From Ectobius pallidus (Eukaryota > Arthropoda > Insecta > Blattodea > Ectobiidae), in contig CAXKWD010000002.1 in the NCBI GenBank assembly GCA_964059195.1, positions 52,292,923 through 52,356,922 on the forward strand: a stretch of 64,000 bases of DNA, given 5' to 3'. The notes below the pieces were generated by a model. The model searched no databases and was not told the origin of the DNA. It was given only the letters and a program-made list of their open reading frames with translations. Shown here piece after piece: positions 9,809-22,121 of the stretch. The number at the start of each line of letters is the position of its first letter. The stretch's first letter is position 1. The position numbers and the translations under genes are program-made.

Positions 9809-11968
9809 ATGGATCCTGCTTATGATATAGTGTGTATTTTATTAGAAACGCCATTTTCAGATTGGAAAGACGAAGATAAGAAGGAAGTTTTAAATTATGG
9901 GCGCCCTACTGAATCTCTACAAATAAGTGGTACAAAAGAAGTGAAACAGTTAGGCAAATGCTACAATATGAGATTCAAACGATCGTGGTTTACGGATTTT
10001 CCGTGGTTGTGCTCCTCTCCAACACTACAGAAATTGTTTTGTTGGCCATGCCTGCTTTTTAGCTCTAGAAGCAACATTTGGAGCAGAGAAGGGTTTTCTT
10101 CTCTGTCCAATATAACACGAGCGTTACACAACCATGGAGATTTGTCAGAGCATATAATGTGCCAGGTGCATTTGAGAACTTTAAAAAGAAATCTAAATAC
10201 AATTTTAGATGCCCTAAATGAAAATGCTAGATTGAATACCGTGCAGTTCAATGAAAACGTACGTTTGAACAGACTTTTCCTACAGTTGGTGATTGATGCA
10301 GTGCTCTATTTAAACAAGCAAGAATTAACACTTCGCGGTCACGATGAAACAAATTGTGGGAATTTTCAGGAACTGTTGACATTGCTGGTATCAAGGAGTC
10401 CTCTGGAGATACAAAACCAGTATTCCAAGATAAAAAGTGTGTTGAATGACGAATCCAGAAGTATACAAAATGAAATAATCGAGTGCATTTCAGACTACAT
10501 CAATGATTTTGTAAAAACTGAATTGGACACAGCTGGGTTTTTTTCCGTCCAAGTAGATGATATGACAGATATTACTGAAGTGCCTCAGTGTTCTGTTATA
10601 GTGAGGTTCGTTAATGCTGAAGGAGCTGTAGTGGAGCGTTTCTTAGGTTTCTATGAAGTACACGCCGACAGAACACCAGAAACTTTGCTTGCCTTGTTGG
10701 ACAAAATCTTGAGACCATTTGGCTACCAGGACAAATTAGTAGGTCAGTCTTATGATGGCTCAAGCGTGAAGTTTGGCCATTTAAATGAACTCCAGAAACA
10801 AATTAAGGAGAAAGCTCCACTTGCAGTATTTGTACACTCGTTGGCAAACCGCCTAAATCTAGTCTTACAACAGAGTTGCAAAAAAATACGAAAGTGTCGT
10901 ATATTTTTTTCTTCTATAACTGGAATTCCTACCTTGTTCCATCATTTAGCAAAGAGAGCCTATGCAATTACTTCTGTAATGGTACCACGCATTCCAACTG
11001 TAACACTTGCCCGGTGGAGTTCCAATTCAAAATTATTAAGTGTAATTGTGGATGACTGGGAAATTTTGAAAGAGGTTTTCGAAGCCATAGTTTGCTGTGA
11101 ACAGTCTGACGATAATTCCACTCAACTTTCCAGAGGTTTTCTTGGCGACTTGAATAATTTTGAATTCACATTCCTGGCAGTAGTATTTCACGACATATTT
11201 TCTTTGACAGATATGTTGTACGATGTCTTGCAGAAGAGGTCTTTGGATGTTATCTACTGCATATCAGAAATAAGGAATACTTGTGATATGCTAAGAAACA
11301 AAAGGAACGAACAGTGTTTTTCAATTATCTTTGAAAAGGCCAGCAAAATGACGGATATGCACCTCTCAGGAGAGTACAGTTCTGTTTCTAAGGATGAACG
11401 TGTTCCAATGTATAGAGACTTGTATTACGAAATTTTGGATCATATTTTGATGGAAATGAATGAGAGATTTAGCGAGTGTGAAAAAATTCTATTTGTTTGC
11501 CTTGCTGATACCACAAAATTTGAAGAATACCACACACGTTTTCCTTCTAGTGCATTTGAAAACTTGCAAACTGTCTTTGGTTCTGTGTTCCCAAGGGCAC
11601 ATCGCTTAAGAAACGAACTCTCTATTTTGTATGCCGATGAGAAGTACAGACAGATTTCCACCGGAAAGATGTTACAAATGCTTAATGATGCTAAGGATGT
11701 TTTTACTGACACTTATAAATTGTTCTCCCTTATTCTGTCTATCTCTTCTACTACAGCATCTGTAGAAGGAAACTTTTCATGTCTGAAGCGTTTAAAAACA
11801 TACCTCAGAAATACTATTTCAGAAGAGAGACTTTCTCCATTAGCGAACATTGCAATTCAGAAAGAACTTTTACTGCAGTTAATAAAAAGACAGCCATTCT
11901 TTGAAGATGTCATCGACAAGTTTGCAGCCTTAAAGGATCGAAGGATTGATCTGATATACAAGAAATTG
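9809..11968 (+). CDS. ZMYM1-like hAT transposase-derived protein, ends at a splice donor
   Basis: This is 720 uninterrupted codons from the ATG at 9809 to a GTGAGT donor at 11969, ending in phase 0. Domains: a TTF-type zinc finger (about 55-115) with 'FKRSWFTDFPWL' and the Cys motif 'KLFCWPCLLF'; a DUF4371 region (about 180-340); an RNaseH-like core with 'VQVDDMTDI' (about 246-254) and 'GQSYDG'; and a C-terminal hAT dimerisation segment with 'TTASVEGNFSCLKRLKTYLR' (about 645-670). It resembles the 'zinc finger MYM-type protein 1-like' family, which are hAT transposase relatives often kept as host genes. The usual end of that family lies just past the dimerisation segment, so the donor adds a tail rather than cutting the domain. 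The frame shows no decay, unlike other transposon genes here, so it is either young or under selection. A CRE lies 117 bp upstream. Confidence 0.85.
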
Positions 11969-13093
11969 GTGAGTTTATTTATTAAAATAAGCATGTGTAA
12001 ATATATTTTTAGGTAGTCAAAGGTAAAAGAAGCAATTTTAACGGTAGACGATATTAATTAAAAGGAGAAAATTATGCTCACTGGGTGTTAAATATTATAA
12101 CACTCCAGGGTGACCAACTTTGATTTCTTCGCATAGAAAATACTCTTTTAGTTCAGAATAATTGCATATGATTTTGAAATAGATTCAGTCTGATATAAAT
12201 TGATAATGTTAAAAATCGTTACGCCGTTTTAAACGCTAAATTTCTCACGCTGATCGCAAATATGTTATACTTGGCTGAAAAGCGTTGTCCATTCCATCTC
12301 TTACATTGACAGCCATGTACGAGAAATCAATAACCTCTGTCTGCGCAAGTACATAGCCCACTAGGTGGCAGGAGAATTAACGATCAGCTATAAAGCTCCC
12401 CAATTGGCTGCAGCGTTCGTATTAAAAATTATTTCACAAATTAATATTAACGCCTGTCTGGAAAATAGTCTGATTCTATGAAACATCGGCACCCTACGTT
12501 TTAATACAAAGCTGGCGACATACTTGGACCTGGTAGCACCCGCGTCTACGTATCGGGAATCGCTGACAATAGGTCCCCATTGTTGAATGTATTATTTTTT
12601 AACTGTTTTAATACAGCGTTACAATGACGAGTTTTATTAATATTACGGTTTCTATCTAAAACTAGTTGACTTGGTTAGTCAGTATGTGTTTAAAATATAT
12701 TTAAATCAATTTCCTCTGTAGTTATTACTTATCAGGTTTATTATAGTAGGTGTGGTTCTGTTCTTAAATCTTATTGACGGCTTGCCTTAAACCTTGGCCT
12801 TGGCCAGCCATGTTATCTCCTTCCATCTGGCAACACTGTTTGAAGGGGTCTGCTTGCGGGGTATTCCCTCCCGTATATTCTATTCTATTCCCCTCCTTGG
12901 GAATGTACGGTCAGCGTATGTCATGTTCAGGCGGGAAACTTTTGCCGTTTGCCCATTCTATGAAACATCATGCAACTTGGTTACTTTATATACACCAGTA
13001 AAATGTTTTAGGCTGCCCAAATAGATACTCATTGCCTGGGCGAAAATATTATCGAAATATTGTCATTTGAAGGGATTTATGAATGTCATGGTT

Positions 13094-13097
<4 letters not shown>

Positions 13098-13166
<69 letters not shown>
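13098..13166. repeat. (TA)n-(GA)n compound microsatellite
   Basis: About 14 TA units are followed directly by about 20 GA units. Confidence 0.95.
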
Positions 13167-13170
<4 letters not shown>

Positions 13171-14809
13171 TATTGTTTGTTCTAATTCCCCCAGATAATA
13201 GTTAGGCCTACTATGTTTTCATGGAGAATTCAAATTAATCTGAACAAGCTTACCGTACTGAAATGGTCGTCAAAAGCATTTTATTACGAGAGACCCTGGG
13301 AGCCCCGGATACATACCAAGGTTACATATGACCCCAGAATCAGGCATACTGCAGGATGCAGTAAATCATGCTTCCAGGAGGTACAATAGAAAAATACCAG
13401 GAAAGATGAGATCCAGGAAAATATTTGCGGTATATACCTTTAAATTTAGTAATATTATAATTTTGAACTTTAAGGTAACTTAATTCTACCGTAATTTGAT
13501 TTATTGACCATTCATTGCTGTTTTGCCCAGGTGGTTTAGGAAATTTCTTTCCTCACACGTTGAGGTTGCAGTGAAAATCAAGTCTTCAGTCACAGAACAG
13601 CTTTGTGCTTATGCCACTCGAGTGAACAGTCAATATTACACATTCTTGGTTCAGTGCCACCACTACGATTAGAGGCGGTACCCATTTTTGTAAATTGAAA
13701 TTAAATTGCAGCCCTATATCCTTATAACGTGTTTTGCTATAAATATATTTAACGAATTTATTAAGACTTTTGAATATATTTTAATAAAAATTTCGTTAAT
13801 TTTTAAAAATGTTATAGCAATTATTTTAACAACAGAGTTGGGTAAGTCAGTAAGTATCTAAGATACGTTTAAATTACCTTTCTTAAAAAAATATTAGTGG
13901 AGAAAGATAGTTCTGTTTATTGTTTGGTATGATTATTTAACGGCGATTATGTGCTCCTACTTGGCATTTGTAATCTTCGCCGGTGTGCTGCAAATTTCGA
14001 ATTTCGCCAGAGATTGCCAACTGACCATTAATCGCTGCACCTCAATTAGCTTATTTTATTAGCTTTCTGATCATACTGGTTACCATAAACATGCAATATG
14101 TCACATTATGTAATAAATTAATAATAATACAGCTGAGGATCCTAGTTCGATTCCTGGCAGAGGGAAATATGTATCAAGATCGTATATTCCCTTTTCTGTT
14201 AGGCATGCGCTTTGCGCATATCTTCTGCCTGCAACCACTAATGAGGTCAAAGAAAAGGAACGCCGCAATTTACCTCTTGCGTCCGAATGGGCGAGAAAGA
14301 AGTTGGGGAGTATAGTATTTGATCACGTCAACTGAACAACTGGTTTATTCTCACGGTCGAATTCATCCATTGAATTCATTATAGTGATTCATGCGCAGTT
14401 TAGTTCTCATATTCGCGTGAAATAGTCTAAAATAATGGTAGATAATCTACACTGTTACTATTATAATCGTCGGTGGTTTTAGGTAGGGCCATGCAACCAT
14501 TATAAAATCACTCGATTTATAAGGAATTAATCGTGTGTGAATATTATTTTACGAACTATAATAACAAAAAGCTACATACCTCAAGACTGGCACTGATTAT
14601 TTTATAATTATCGCAGTGAAAGAATAATGTACACAACAAAAAGTGACGTGTGTGTGTGCAAAAAAAAATAATTGTTGCCAAAATTACTATTAATCAATGA
14701 TGATTTTTTTATAATACATTAGTAAATTGGTCCCAATGTAGGCTCTAGGGGCCCTTATATCTCCAGGAGGTTGGGCTGTCAGATTTTTAGACACTTGGAA
14801 CCATTAAGG

Positions 14810-14975
14810 TGTTAAGGTTGTCAGCCTTACGCACCAGTAGCCTTTACCCCGTGATTGCCATTTCTGTTGGAGAATGAGTACGGCCGTAGTGTCACCAGAA
14901 GGACTAGACCAACTGAAGATCTAATGGCCTCATCGAGGATCAAAACCACGACCTTCCGATTTTTGATAGCGTACT
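14810..14975 (-). repeat. SINE fragment (tRNA-derived family)
   Basis: It shares 'gtgtcaccagaaggacta' and 'cctcatcgaggatc' with the SINEs at 16470 and 25445 (opposite orientation to the latter). The phrase 'gtcagccttacgcacc' matches the 3' body of the 25445 copy. Confidence 0.6.
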
Positions 14976-15368
14976 AGAATTTTTGAATTTGGCAACTCAT
15001 ATGATCAGTCAGTTAATTCGACTGTTCTAGTTTATTTTAAAATTAACATCATTTGCACTGGATATTCTTATAGTAACCGAACGGTATTTTAAAAAGTTCT
15101 CCTGGAAGATTCTTACGATTTTTCTTTATAAAGGTGTTGAAATGATTGCTTGTTTATTTAATTTGCTATGTATCGGTAGCTTTTATGCAATATTTTTTTA
15201 TTAACATGTTGAATATGAAGTATAATTTTGAAAAAATCAATCGTCTTTGGTAGCTGTTACGACCGATCATCTAATTTCGCGGTCCTGTTTTTTTTTAAGT
15301 AAACTAGCATTTATGGTGACTTCTGGGGTATTTTACAGTGGTATTAACTATAAATAAAATTCCAGAAC

Positions 15369-15848
15369 ATGGAATTTCGGCAAAGTATTTCCGAAAGAGG
15401 GAACGACATCATTATAGACACCGACGGATTTATTTACAGAAAGAAACAATTTTTAAAAAGTGGAGAGTGTTACTGGTTGTGCTCGTTCAAATCATGTAAA
15501 GCAAATGTTTTTACGATGGGGGATGTTGGTACGGTAACTCGAAGTGACAGAAACCATAACCATGAAATTTCAGTTAAAACGACGAACAGAAAGTTTCTTA
15601 GTACGAATGCGAAAAGAAAAGCAGAGGAGGACACTTCATTACGGCCATCCAAAATAATTTCTTCAGCCATTGAAGAATTTCCAAGTGCTTTAAACACCCT
15701 TACTGCATATGACATAGCCTGTGTGCGGAGGAATATTTACAACAGTAAACGAAGAAAGCTGCCTGCTTTACAGACATGTGGAGAAGTTGCAACGGACACC
15801 ATGGCGAAGACGGCAACAAGGAACGTTGTATCGAAACCTCCAACTGAC
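15369..15848 (+). CDS. First-type exon: FLYWCH zinc finger
   Basis: This is 160 codons from the ATG at 15369 to a GTAAGT donor at 15849, phase 0. A FLYWCH-type finger spans about residues 19-66: 'DGFIYRKKQFL', 'CYWLCSFKSC' and 'RNHNH', with likely zinc ligands C38, C43, H63 and H65. The remaining 90 residues are basic and Ser/Thr-rich ('NAKRK', 'NSKRRK'), which fits nuclear proteins. FLYWCH fingers bind DNA or partner proteins, are best known from Drosophila Mod(mdg4), and also occur with Mutator-like (MULE) transposases. No MULE catalytic domain follows: after the donor the frame reaches a stop within 27 codons. It is the only FLYWCH unit of the array. The start was chosen because it is the first ATG and lies ten codons before the conserved region. 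Confidence 0.8.
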
Positions 15849-16469
15849 GTAAGTAGGGATGGGACAAAAATAACAGTTATTTTAAAACTGTTTCAAAATG
15901 AATCTGTTTCGCAAAATACCCTGTTTTAACTGCTTCACGCCAATAACTTCAGGAAGTAGAGCTGATGCCAAATAATTCTGCCGCGATATGCGAGGGACCA
16001 CTAGGAGGCGGAGCTGTGCAACGAAATGTAATGGAGTTTGTCGATGATTTCAGTGTACTTGATTCATCCTAAGGGCGAGCTGACAACAACAACAATTTTA
16101 TTATTCTTTAAAGAAACTTCCATTGGGTACTTGTTGGTCTTCACGTAAATTGGTTTGTCCATCGCGGCAAAATTATATGGCGACAGCTCTAGTCACTGCT
16201 TCTGCCCCTCGAATTTTTTTTAACTGCTTTATACAGCAATCACTGTTTATTCTTAGTTGCTTCCTGCAACCTTTGTTTTGTAGCTGCTTCTTCCGGCCTT
16301 GTCTTAGCACACCATCAAAGCAGTTAAACATGGTTTCTTCCATCCCAACAGAATAGCAGGTAGCTTAGTTGCAGCCATGATTGCTTAAAAAAACAGTCAT
16401 TTTGAAACTTTGTTAAACAATTCCACACAAAAGAAACAGTTTTTCCCACCAAACTAAACTAAACTCAAC

Positions 16470-16660
16470 TCCGTGCCACTACATCCCTGAAGGGACAATG
16501 CCTACCACCCGACCGCCGCGTCATCTACCATAGGCCGGCCGCCGTTACCCCCAGGATTGCGCTGGTAAACATTTCTGTTAGAGGCTGAGTCGACTGCAGG
16601 ACCATAGTGCCATCAGGAGAATTAGGACAATTGAAAAACTCAACCACTACGCCACGGCGT
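16470..16660 (-). repeat. SINE (tRNA-derived family)
   Basis: Read on the - strand it carries 'cctaattctcctgatggcac', 'gtcgactcagcctctaacag' and 'aacggcggccggcc', matching the SINE at 25445-25625. The flank 'gaagggacaatgcctacca' matches 5195-5292. Confidence 0.7.
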
Positions 16661-16979
16661 ACCCCAGGAGTTGTTTGGTGGGGTAATAAATGTGAGATAT
16701 TTGAAATCAGCCAATTCTATTCTGACCATCCTAGAAAGTCCTATTGGTAGCAGAACTGTCATCACAGCTTCCTTTTGTTGTCAATTCCGGTTGCAAGCCG
16801 GTCAGTGTATACTGAGAGAAAGAAGAAAGTCCAGCTTTCGTTAATCATAAAACAAAATTCTATATATGTACCGTACATTACGAAAATTTATAATTTAATT
16901 AGTGAAGTCATGTAGTTCTTATCTTAATTATGAAAATAATGCGTTCATAAAATGAATTTAAAACCATGTTTCTATATTA

Positions 16980-17430
16980 CGCTGTGGCTCAGGGGATGCG
17001 TCCAATCCTCTCACGCAGCGGTCCCGGGTTCGATTCCTGGTCGGGACAAGTTACCTAGGTGAGGTTTTTTCCGGGGTTTTCCCTCACCTGTGAGACAAAT
17101 GTCAGGTAACTTTAGGCCCTTGTGGTCCCCGGATATCATCTGGCCGTCATTATCATCTTCATCCTCGCCTTGTTCTGAGTGAGTGTGTGTGTGAATGGTG
17201 TGTATCGTCGTATGTGTTGGTGTTGTCTCGGAGGTGGCCCCGGCATTGGGCTGATCACTCATCCGGGGAGGCCCTCCATGTCTTTGTCTGGTCAAAAAAG
17301 TATGTCTGTCTGTGTTCTGATCCATAGTTAATTCCTCTCCCGGCAGGTCGCGGCCCGGTAAGGCCCGGGCGGCGCGGGCCGCATAAAGGTCCCTACAAGG
17401 GAGAGGTAAAACTACGAAAGAGAGAGAGAG
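16980..17430 (+). repeat. tRNA-derived SINE with A and B box
   Basis: 'gctgtggctcaggggatgcg' (A-box-like) and 'gggttcgattcctgg' (B box) make a tRNA-like head. A body with 'ttttccggggttttccctca' follows, and a (GA)n tail ends near 17434. The antisense ORF at 17011-17325 lies wholly inside it and is not a gene. Confidence 0.8.
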
Positions 17431-17434
17431 AGAG

Positions 17435-18425
17435 TTTCTATATTATGATGCAGAAAAACAATAATAGTCCATACAATAATTATTATTCTAAGCGTAATGA
17501 CTGATTTGTAGTGTTCTTCGAGTAAGAATCTCTCTTCAAAATAATGCACTTACAGTATGGATGTAGGCCTAAATTAGACTATTCATATGTTCTGTATGTT
17601 ATTAATTTTCATTTTATTCTTGAAATAATCGTTACAAATCCACTCGTAGTTTTGAACTAGATAATTGTCCTCGTGGCTGTTCGTATATTTATAGGTAATT
17701 TCATATGTATTCGTCCTAGACAGTGAATTTTAAGGGGATATGTCCTTAATATTGTGTCAAAAGTAATATAGTTTTCTTTGATTTTTCTTCAGTTTGTTTT
17801 TTGTTTGAATTAGTGACGTCCAGTACACATAATTGCCAAGTATTGCAGTTACGGTACAAACTAATTCAAAGTGGCATTAGACGACTATGCTGTCTTAAAC
17901 CCCTGCATGAAAATGTCTAGAAACAATTTCTCTTGCATTTATTTAAAAAAATCAAATTTGATAGGCTTCTGCAATTTTTAATGAATGTAGGCCCTAATGT
18001 AAAATATGGTTAGCAAAACTACGATATCTTAAAAATAAAGTAAATAGTTTTATAATTAAAAATTTATTCCTACTCGACAAAATAAAGTCAGCTGAACCAG
18101 AATGTTTTATTTTAAAACTCAAGATATTTACGCTCATTATTCCTGAAAATCTCAGGAATGCTGTAAAAACAACCTATTTTATTGCACTAATTGTGTACGA
18201 AAACGCACAGTTTGAGAATATCCTAATTTGTTTCGTAGAAGTTCATTTACTTTAAAACTATTGCGAGAAATGCAGTGCGAACCAAACGTGGCGCCTCAGT
18301 AGTTCGACCGCAGCCCGCTAGGTCCCCTGACCGGCGGTAACTTACATTCTTGCGGCCAGCCATACAGTTAACAATTGGCTGTCAGCTGGAGTAGCCGCTG
18401 TAAAGATCGCAATAGTGTGTTTGCA
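17435..18425. other. Spacer before the DUF4817 exon at 18426
   Basis: It is AT-rich without coding signal until about 18275. A GC-rich patch 18285-18350 ('gcgaaccaaacg...ccggcggtaac' region) sits about 80-140 bp before the start codon and may be the promoter. It has no CRE octamer. Confidence 0.4.
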
Positions 18426-18779
18426 ATGGTCGAATTTTCTATTGAACAGCGCATTTTTATTGTTAAAACTTATCTTCAGAAAAAAAGATCGTACGAAAGA
18501 TGCATTCGCAAATTTCAAAGACATTATCCTGAATGTAACGTGCCTTCAAAATCGTGTGTTTTAAGACTGTCGAGAAAGTGGCAACAAACCGGAACAGTTT
18601 TAAATCAAAAGAAAGCGTGTCCTAAGAGAGCTCTGACTGAAGAAAATCTTGAGTATATCCGTGCGAGAATTGAAATGAGTCCTGAAAAGTCCAGTCGTCG
18701 ATTAGCTCAGGAAATCGGGATTTCACAAACATCGGTGTTAAGAGGGCTTAAAAGTTTTCCAGCGTCCATGTTAAGAAAG
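18426..18779 (+). CDS. First-type exon: DUF4817 helix-turn-helix
   Basis: This is 118 codons from the ATG at 18426 to a GTGAGT donor at 18780, phase 0. The domain starts directly: 'FSIEQRIFIVKTYLQKKRS' (about 4-22), 'VPSKSCVLRLSRKWQQTGTV' (about 39-58), then a second helical pair 'LTEENLEYIRARIEMSP' and 'SSRRLAQEIGISQTSVLR'. This matches the DUF4817/HTH N-terminal module found ahead of Tc1/mariner-like DDE domains in many insects. The second half ('RRLAQE.GIS.tSV.R') is a classical HTH. There is no DDE region. It is paralogous to 19528 and 44145. An upstream in-frame TTG at 18375 is rejected as a start. Confidence 0.85.
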
Positions 18780-18915
18780 GTGAGTGAAATTAATTTGGAT
18801 ATTCTCTTATTTGAATCTTCGTTAAGAGCTAAAAATTGTTGCCGTACCCCTAGTGACGGGAACAAGCTATAGGTCTTATGCACAGTAGAAATCACGTGGC
18901 TTCATGTTTGTTCGC

Positions 18916-19389
18916 CAGCGTTGCCAACTTAGTGGAGTTAATATGGATTTAGCGAATAGCGGATTTTTTTAGTAGATATTGTGCTTTGACGGAATATTTA
19001 AAAAATCTAATTTAATGCCATTATCTTTATTAAATTTGAGCATTCCCGGGTGATGAAATTACCAATAATATCTTCGGCTAAAGAAATGATAGAAATGATA
19101 GAAATAAACTTACAGTGGTTGAAACTTACAACTGTGGAATGGAAAAACAAAGCAAAATATAAGTGAATTTTGAAATGAAATAACAATTTTTATGCGAGTG
19201 ATTTTAATCCTTTCATAGGATGCATTTCATGCTTTTATTGATGCCATGGTGAAATTCAAAAATTTAAAGTGCTTTCAGCTAGTTGAGCTTAAATTAATGA
19301 ATTAATTAATTAATTTAATTTAGCGGATTTCAGTGGAGTTTGAACACTGTTTTAACGGGACAGGTTTTTTTGAGTTGGCAACACTGTAA
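18916..19389. mobile_element. MITE with CAGYGTTGCCAACT terminal repeats
   Basis: The left end is CAGCGTTGCCAACT. The right end is AGTTGGCAACACTG plus two bases. It is flanked by TGTTCGC on both sides (18909-18915 and 19390-19396), a likely 7-8 bp target duplication as in hAT elements. It is non-coding. It separates the two adjacent DUF4817 exons and ends 138 bp before the ATG at 19528. Confidence 0.75.
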
Positions 19390-19527
19390 TGTTCGCACGC
19401 AGTGTGTCTCACCTACGAGTTGGCCAGTCGCCCGGGGATCAATATAGGAGACGCATCCACACTAAGCTGGCTCCACAGTATAGTACCAGTTCAGCCTCTG
19501 TCAAGTGTGTTGTGTTATATAGCGATA

Positions 19528-19908
19528 ATGGCTCGAGAAAAATATACATTAAAGCAAAGGATTTTTATGTACGATTCGTATGTGCTTACGTCATCTTGCA
19601 AGGACGTTGTACGGCGTTTTGTAACAGAATTCCCAGATGTGCGTCCTCCAAGCAGAGAAGCCGTGCGGAAACTTGTAAATAAATTTCGTGAAACGGGTTC
19701 GTTTCTCGATAGGAAACGACAGGTAAAGCGGCGCGTACTTACTGAGGAGAAATTAGATGAAGTTGCAGAACGATTAGAACATTCTCCTGTAAAATCTCTG
19801 CGAAGGCTTGCACAGCAAACCGAAATTTCAAGGAGCTCGCTATGGCGAGCTACCAAATTCCTGAAATTGAAACAAGAGGAGGGCGTTTCCACCATATCTT
19901 CTGATGAG
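19528..19908 (+). CDS. First-type exon: DUF4817 helix-turn-helix (second copy)
   Basis: This is 127 codons from the ATG at 19528 to a GTACGT donor at 19909, phase 0. It has the same layout as 18426: 'YTLKQRIFMYDSYVLTSSC', 'PPSREAVRKLVNKFRETGSF', 'LTEEKLDEVAERLEHSP' and 'SLRRLAQQTEISRSSLWRAT'. A basic linker 'DRKRQVKRR' lies between the two helical halves. The 'KFRETGS' and 'RRLAQ' cores are also shared with 44145, so the three are paralogues. The exon stops 3 codons after the donor if unspliced, and no catalytic domain follows. The MITE 18916-19389 occupies its upstream region, so the promoter is within about 140 bp or is contributed by the MITE. Upstream in-frame ATGs exist (19402) but lack domain similarity. 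Confidence 0.85.
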
Positions 19909-20407
19909 GTACGTGATTAATTTCATTATACTAATAGTGATTTTAGTTGTGAGATAATTCATTGGATTGTTGGGAGTAAGAGCTGCGGTTCCGCAATCCA
20001 AATCCCTCCTCTCACGTGAGACACACTGTATATATTATTAGGCATCGGAAGTTAAGGCATGAAAAAGCCTTACTAAAAGGGAAAAAGGGGAATAAACGGT
20101 GTAGAACTTATATTGTGCAAGAAAATTATATGTGCAAAATAGGTCCCATGACAGAATTACGATCGAAAAATTTATTCTTAGAGCAGTATTAAAAAATCAA
20201 GCTAAATCAGCCATCATCTTCCAAACAGTTTTTGTTTCATTTAGAGTCTGCAATTAGAATAATAAAATAAAAATAATATCATAAAGCCAATTGAATGGAA
20301 AAAATTAAGCTTTTTAAAAAGCACCTTTAAAATTAAAATTCTTCTATAAGAAAACAATGCATTGTATTTTTATTAAATATGCAGAATATGCTGCTGATTA
20401 ATATGAA

Positions 20408-21360
20408 GGTGTCATTCCATGACATAACCAACCAAGATATACATTGTCCACCTCACCATCCCAGATTTGGATGAAATATATTACATGATATCTTCAGACA
20501 AATATAAGAACCTTAATTTTCATTTTTGGAATATTGATTCTAGTTTGGAATTTAAAGCCCCTCAAAATGTTCCTGTTTGGATTTTTAAAATCCTCAACCA
20601 AAGTCGAGTGTCACATCTTGCTTTAACTGCTTTATAAAAGCAAGTTCTTTGTGAAAGAAGTGGTTAAGATGGTTATAAAACACTTTTTGTTTACATAATA
20701 ATTTGTACATGTAAAGTAAATATGTAGTAAAAATTGTATTGCGAAAATGTTTGAGATAATGATTTAGCCTTGTTGAAAATGCACAACTATCCTGTATATA
20801 ACATCAAAAATTCAAATAAATAGTAGGGGAAATGTTGGGAGAAAAGTTATGTTTCAAATGTTTGGTCACCCCAAACAGTTTGTAGAGGGTGTTGAATTAA
20901 GGATAAGCAGAATGATACAATATTGCAACTTTTTACTTAAATGTAGATGATACAATAATGTAATATTGCATCATCTACATGTTCACTGTGTACAGAGTAA
21001 CTATAGTGATCTCTAAAACAAATTGCACATGCTTTTGGGCAATTATTTCCATTTTAAAAGTGATGTTTAAAATCTACATAAAATTCTGAATTTCATGGTG
21101 AATTTCACAAATTTTCGTTAATAACTGTTATTACAATTCAAGTTGAAGCAAGATGTGCCACTCGGCTTTGGTTGTGGATTAAAAAAAATTCCACCAAACA
21201 GAGGGAATTTTTGAAGGGCTTTAAATTCCAAACAAGAACCAATATTCCAAAAATGAAAAATAAGGGTTCTTATATTTGTCTGAAGATACCATGACCAAAT
21301 TTCATCCAAATCTGAGTTGGTGTGGTGGACACCCCTGGATGATCTGGCATGGAATGACCC
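20408..21360. mobile_element. Long-inverted-repeat MITE
   Basis: The left end 'ggtgtcattccatgacata' and right end 'ctggcatggaatgaccc' are inverted. Inverted similarity extends about 230 bp inward; for example 'gtgtcacatcttgctt' at about 20608 pairs with 'aagcaagatgtgccac' at about 21150. It has no coding capacity, and the class is unknown. Confidence 0.8.
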
Positions 21361-22110
21361 GAAATGCTTTTTGAAATTTAGTCCCTAGAGCCCTTTTTAA
21401 TCGAAACAGGAAAATTCAACAAGAACTCGAATTTTTGAAATGTATAAAATAATATGGTTGCATATCGTCCAAAATTAATTTATGGAACATTGTAGAAGAT
21501 ACTTAATGACAATTCCTAGTTTCGAAATAACAATATTTTTAATACTGTTAAAATAGTACTAAAATATTCTTTAAAAAAAGGCAATAAATCTACATGTAAA
21601 AACAAAAAAAGTTCACCAGAAGGCTTTATTTGACATACGGTAATTCGAACACCGACCTTCAACTAAATAAATTCAAACAAAAGAGGCATTTTTTAAACTT
21701 CCAATGCCTAATTATTAGCTACAGTGCTATGAAAGGGAAGGCACGTACAACATTTCAAGGCTTGAGTTTTAAAATCAGTCGTATATAAAATAAAAATGTC
21801 TCCAAACCTCTTCTAACTACGAAACTAATAATTAGGCTAAACTTTATATCGATAAATAATCAGATTTGGCACCGGTAATTTGTTTTAGTAATTACTGCCG
21901 ATACCGTAATCCGGACTTAATTATAGTATTAGCGGTTATGAAAACTGTCTTCTATCGCTAATGGATGTCAGATAGAAAGATGGAGTAGAATGCTAGGCCT
22001 TACAGGCCCTCTCAACTTGTGGAGCAAAAAATATTTTAGTCCATTCTACTGGAAATTATGTGAAAATACCAATGGCGAAGACAACATTGCTCTATTTTAC
22101 TTCGTTCTCG
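21361..22110. other. Spacer, nothing recognised
   Basis: AT-rich sequence without ORFs or repeats that I can name. The 3' end is the promoter region of the THAP at 22244. Confidence 0.4.
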
Positions 22111-22121
22111 AGTTGCAGCCG

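Larger units (their letters stand above)
11969..15368. other. Spacer with simple repeats and a SINE; no gene seen
   Basis: This is 3.4 kb of AT-rich DNA. It contains a TA/GA microsatellite (13098-13166), a tRNA-like phrase 'ctagttcgattcctggcaga' at about 14144-14163, and a SINE (14810-14975). Short ORFs around 12774-13024 and 14091-14315 have no domain signal and are rejected. The 5' flank of the FLYWCH exon has no CRE. Confidence 0.5.

Noticed and set aside
9961..11712. Antisense ORFs within the hAT-like gene
   Set aside because: They are shadows of the strongly supported 720-codon frame.
12774..13024. Two overlapping ORFs
   Set aside because: Overlapping frames without domain, donor or promoter signal.
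17011..17325. 104-codon antisense ORF
   Set aside because: It lies wholly inside a SINE; the 'RPGIEPGTAA' end is the translated B box.
19402..19527. Upstream ATG extending the DUF4817 unit
   Set aside because: The added residues have no domain match and related units start right at the domain.
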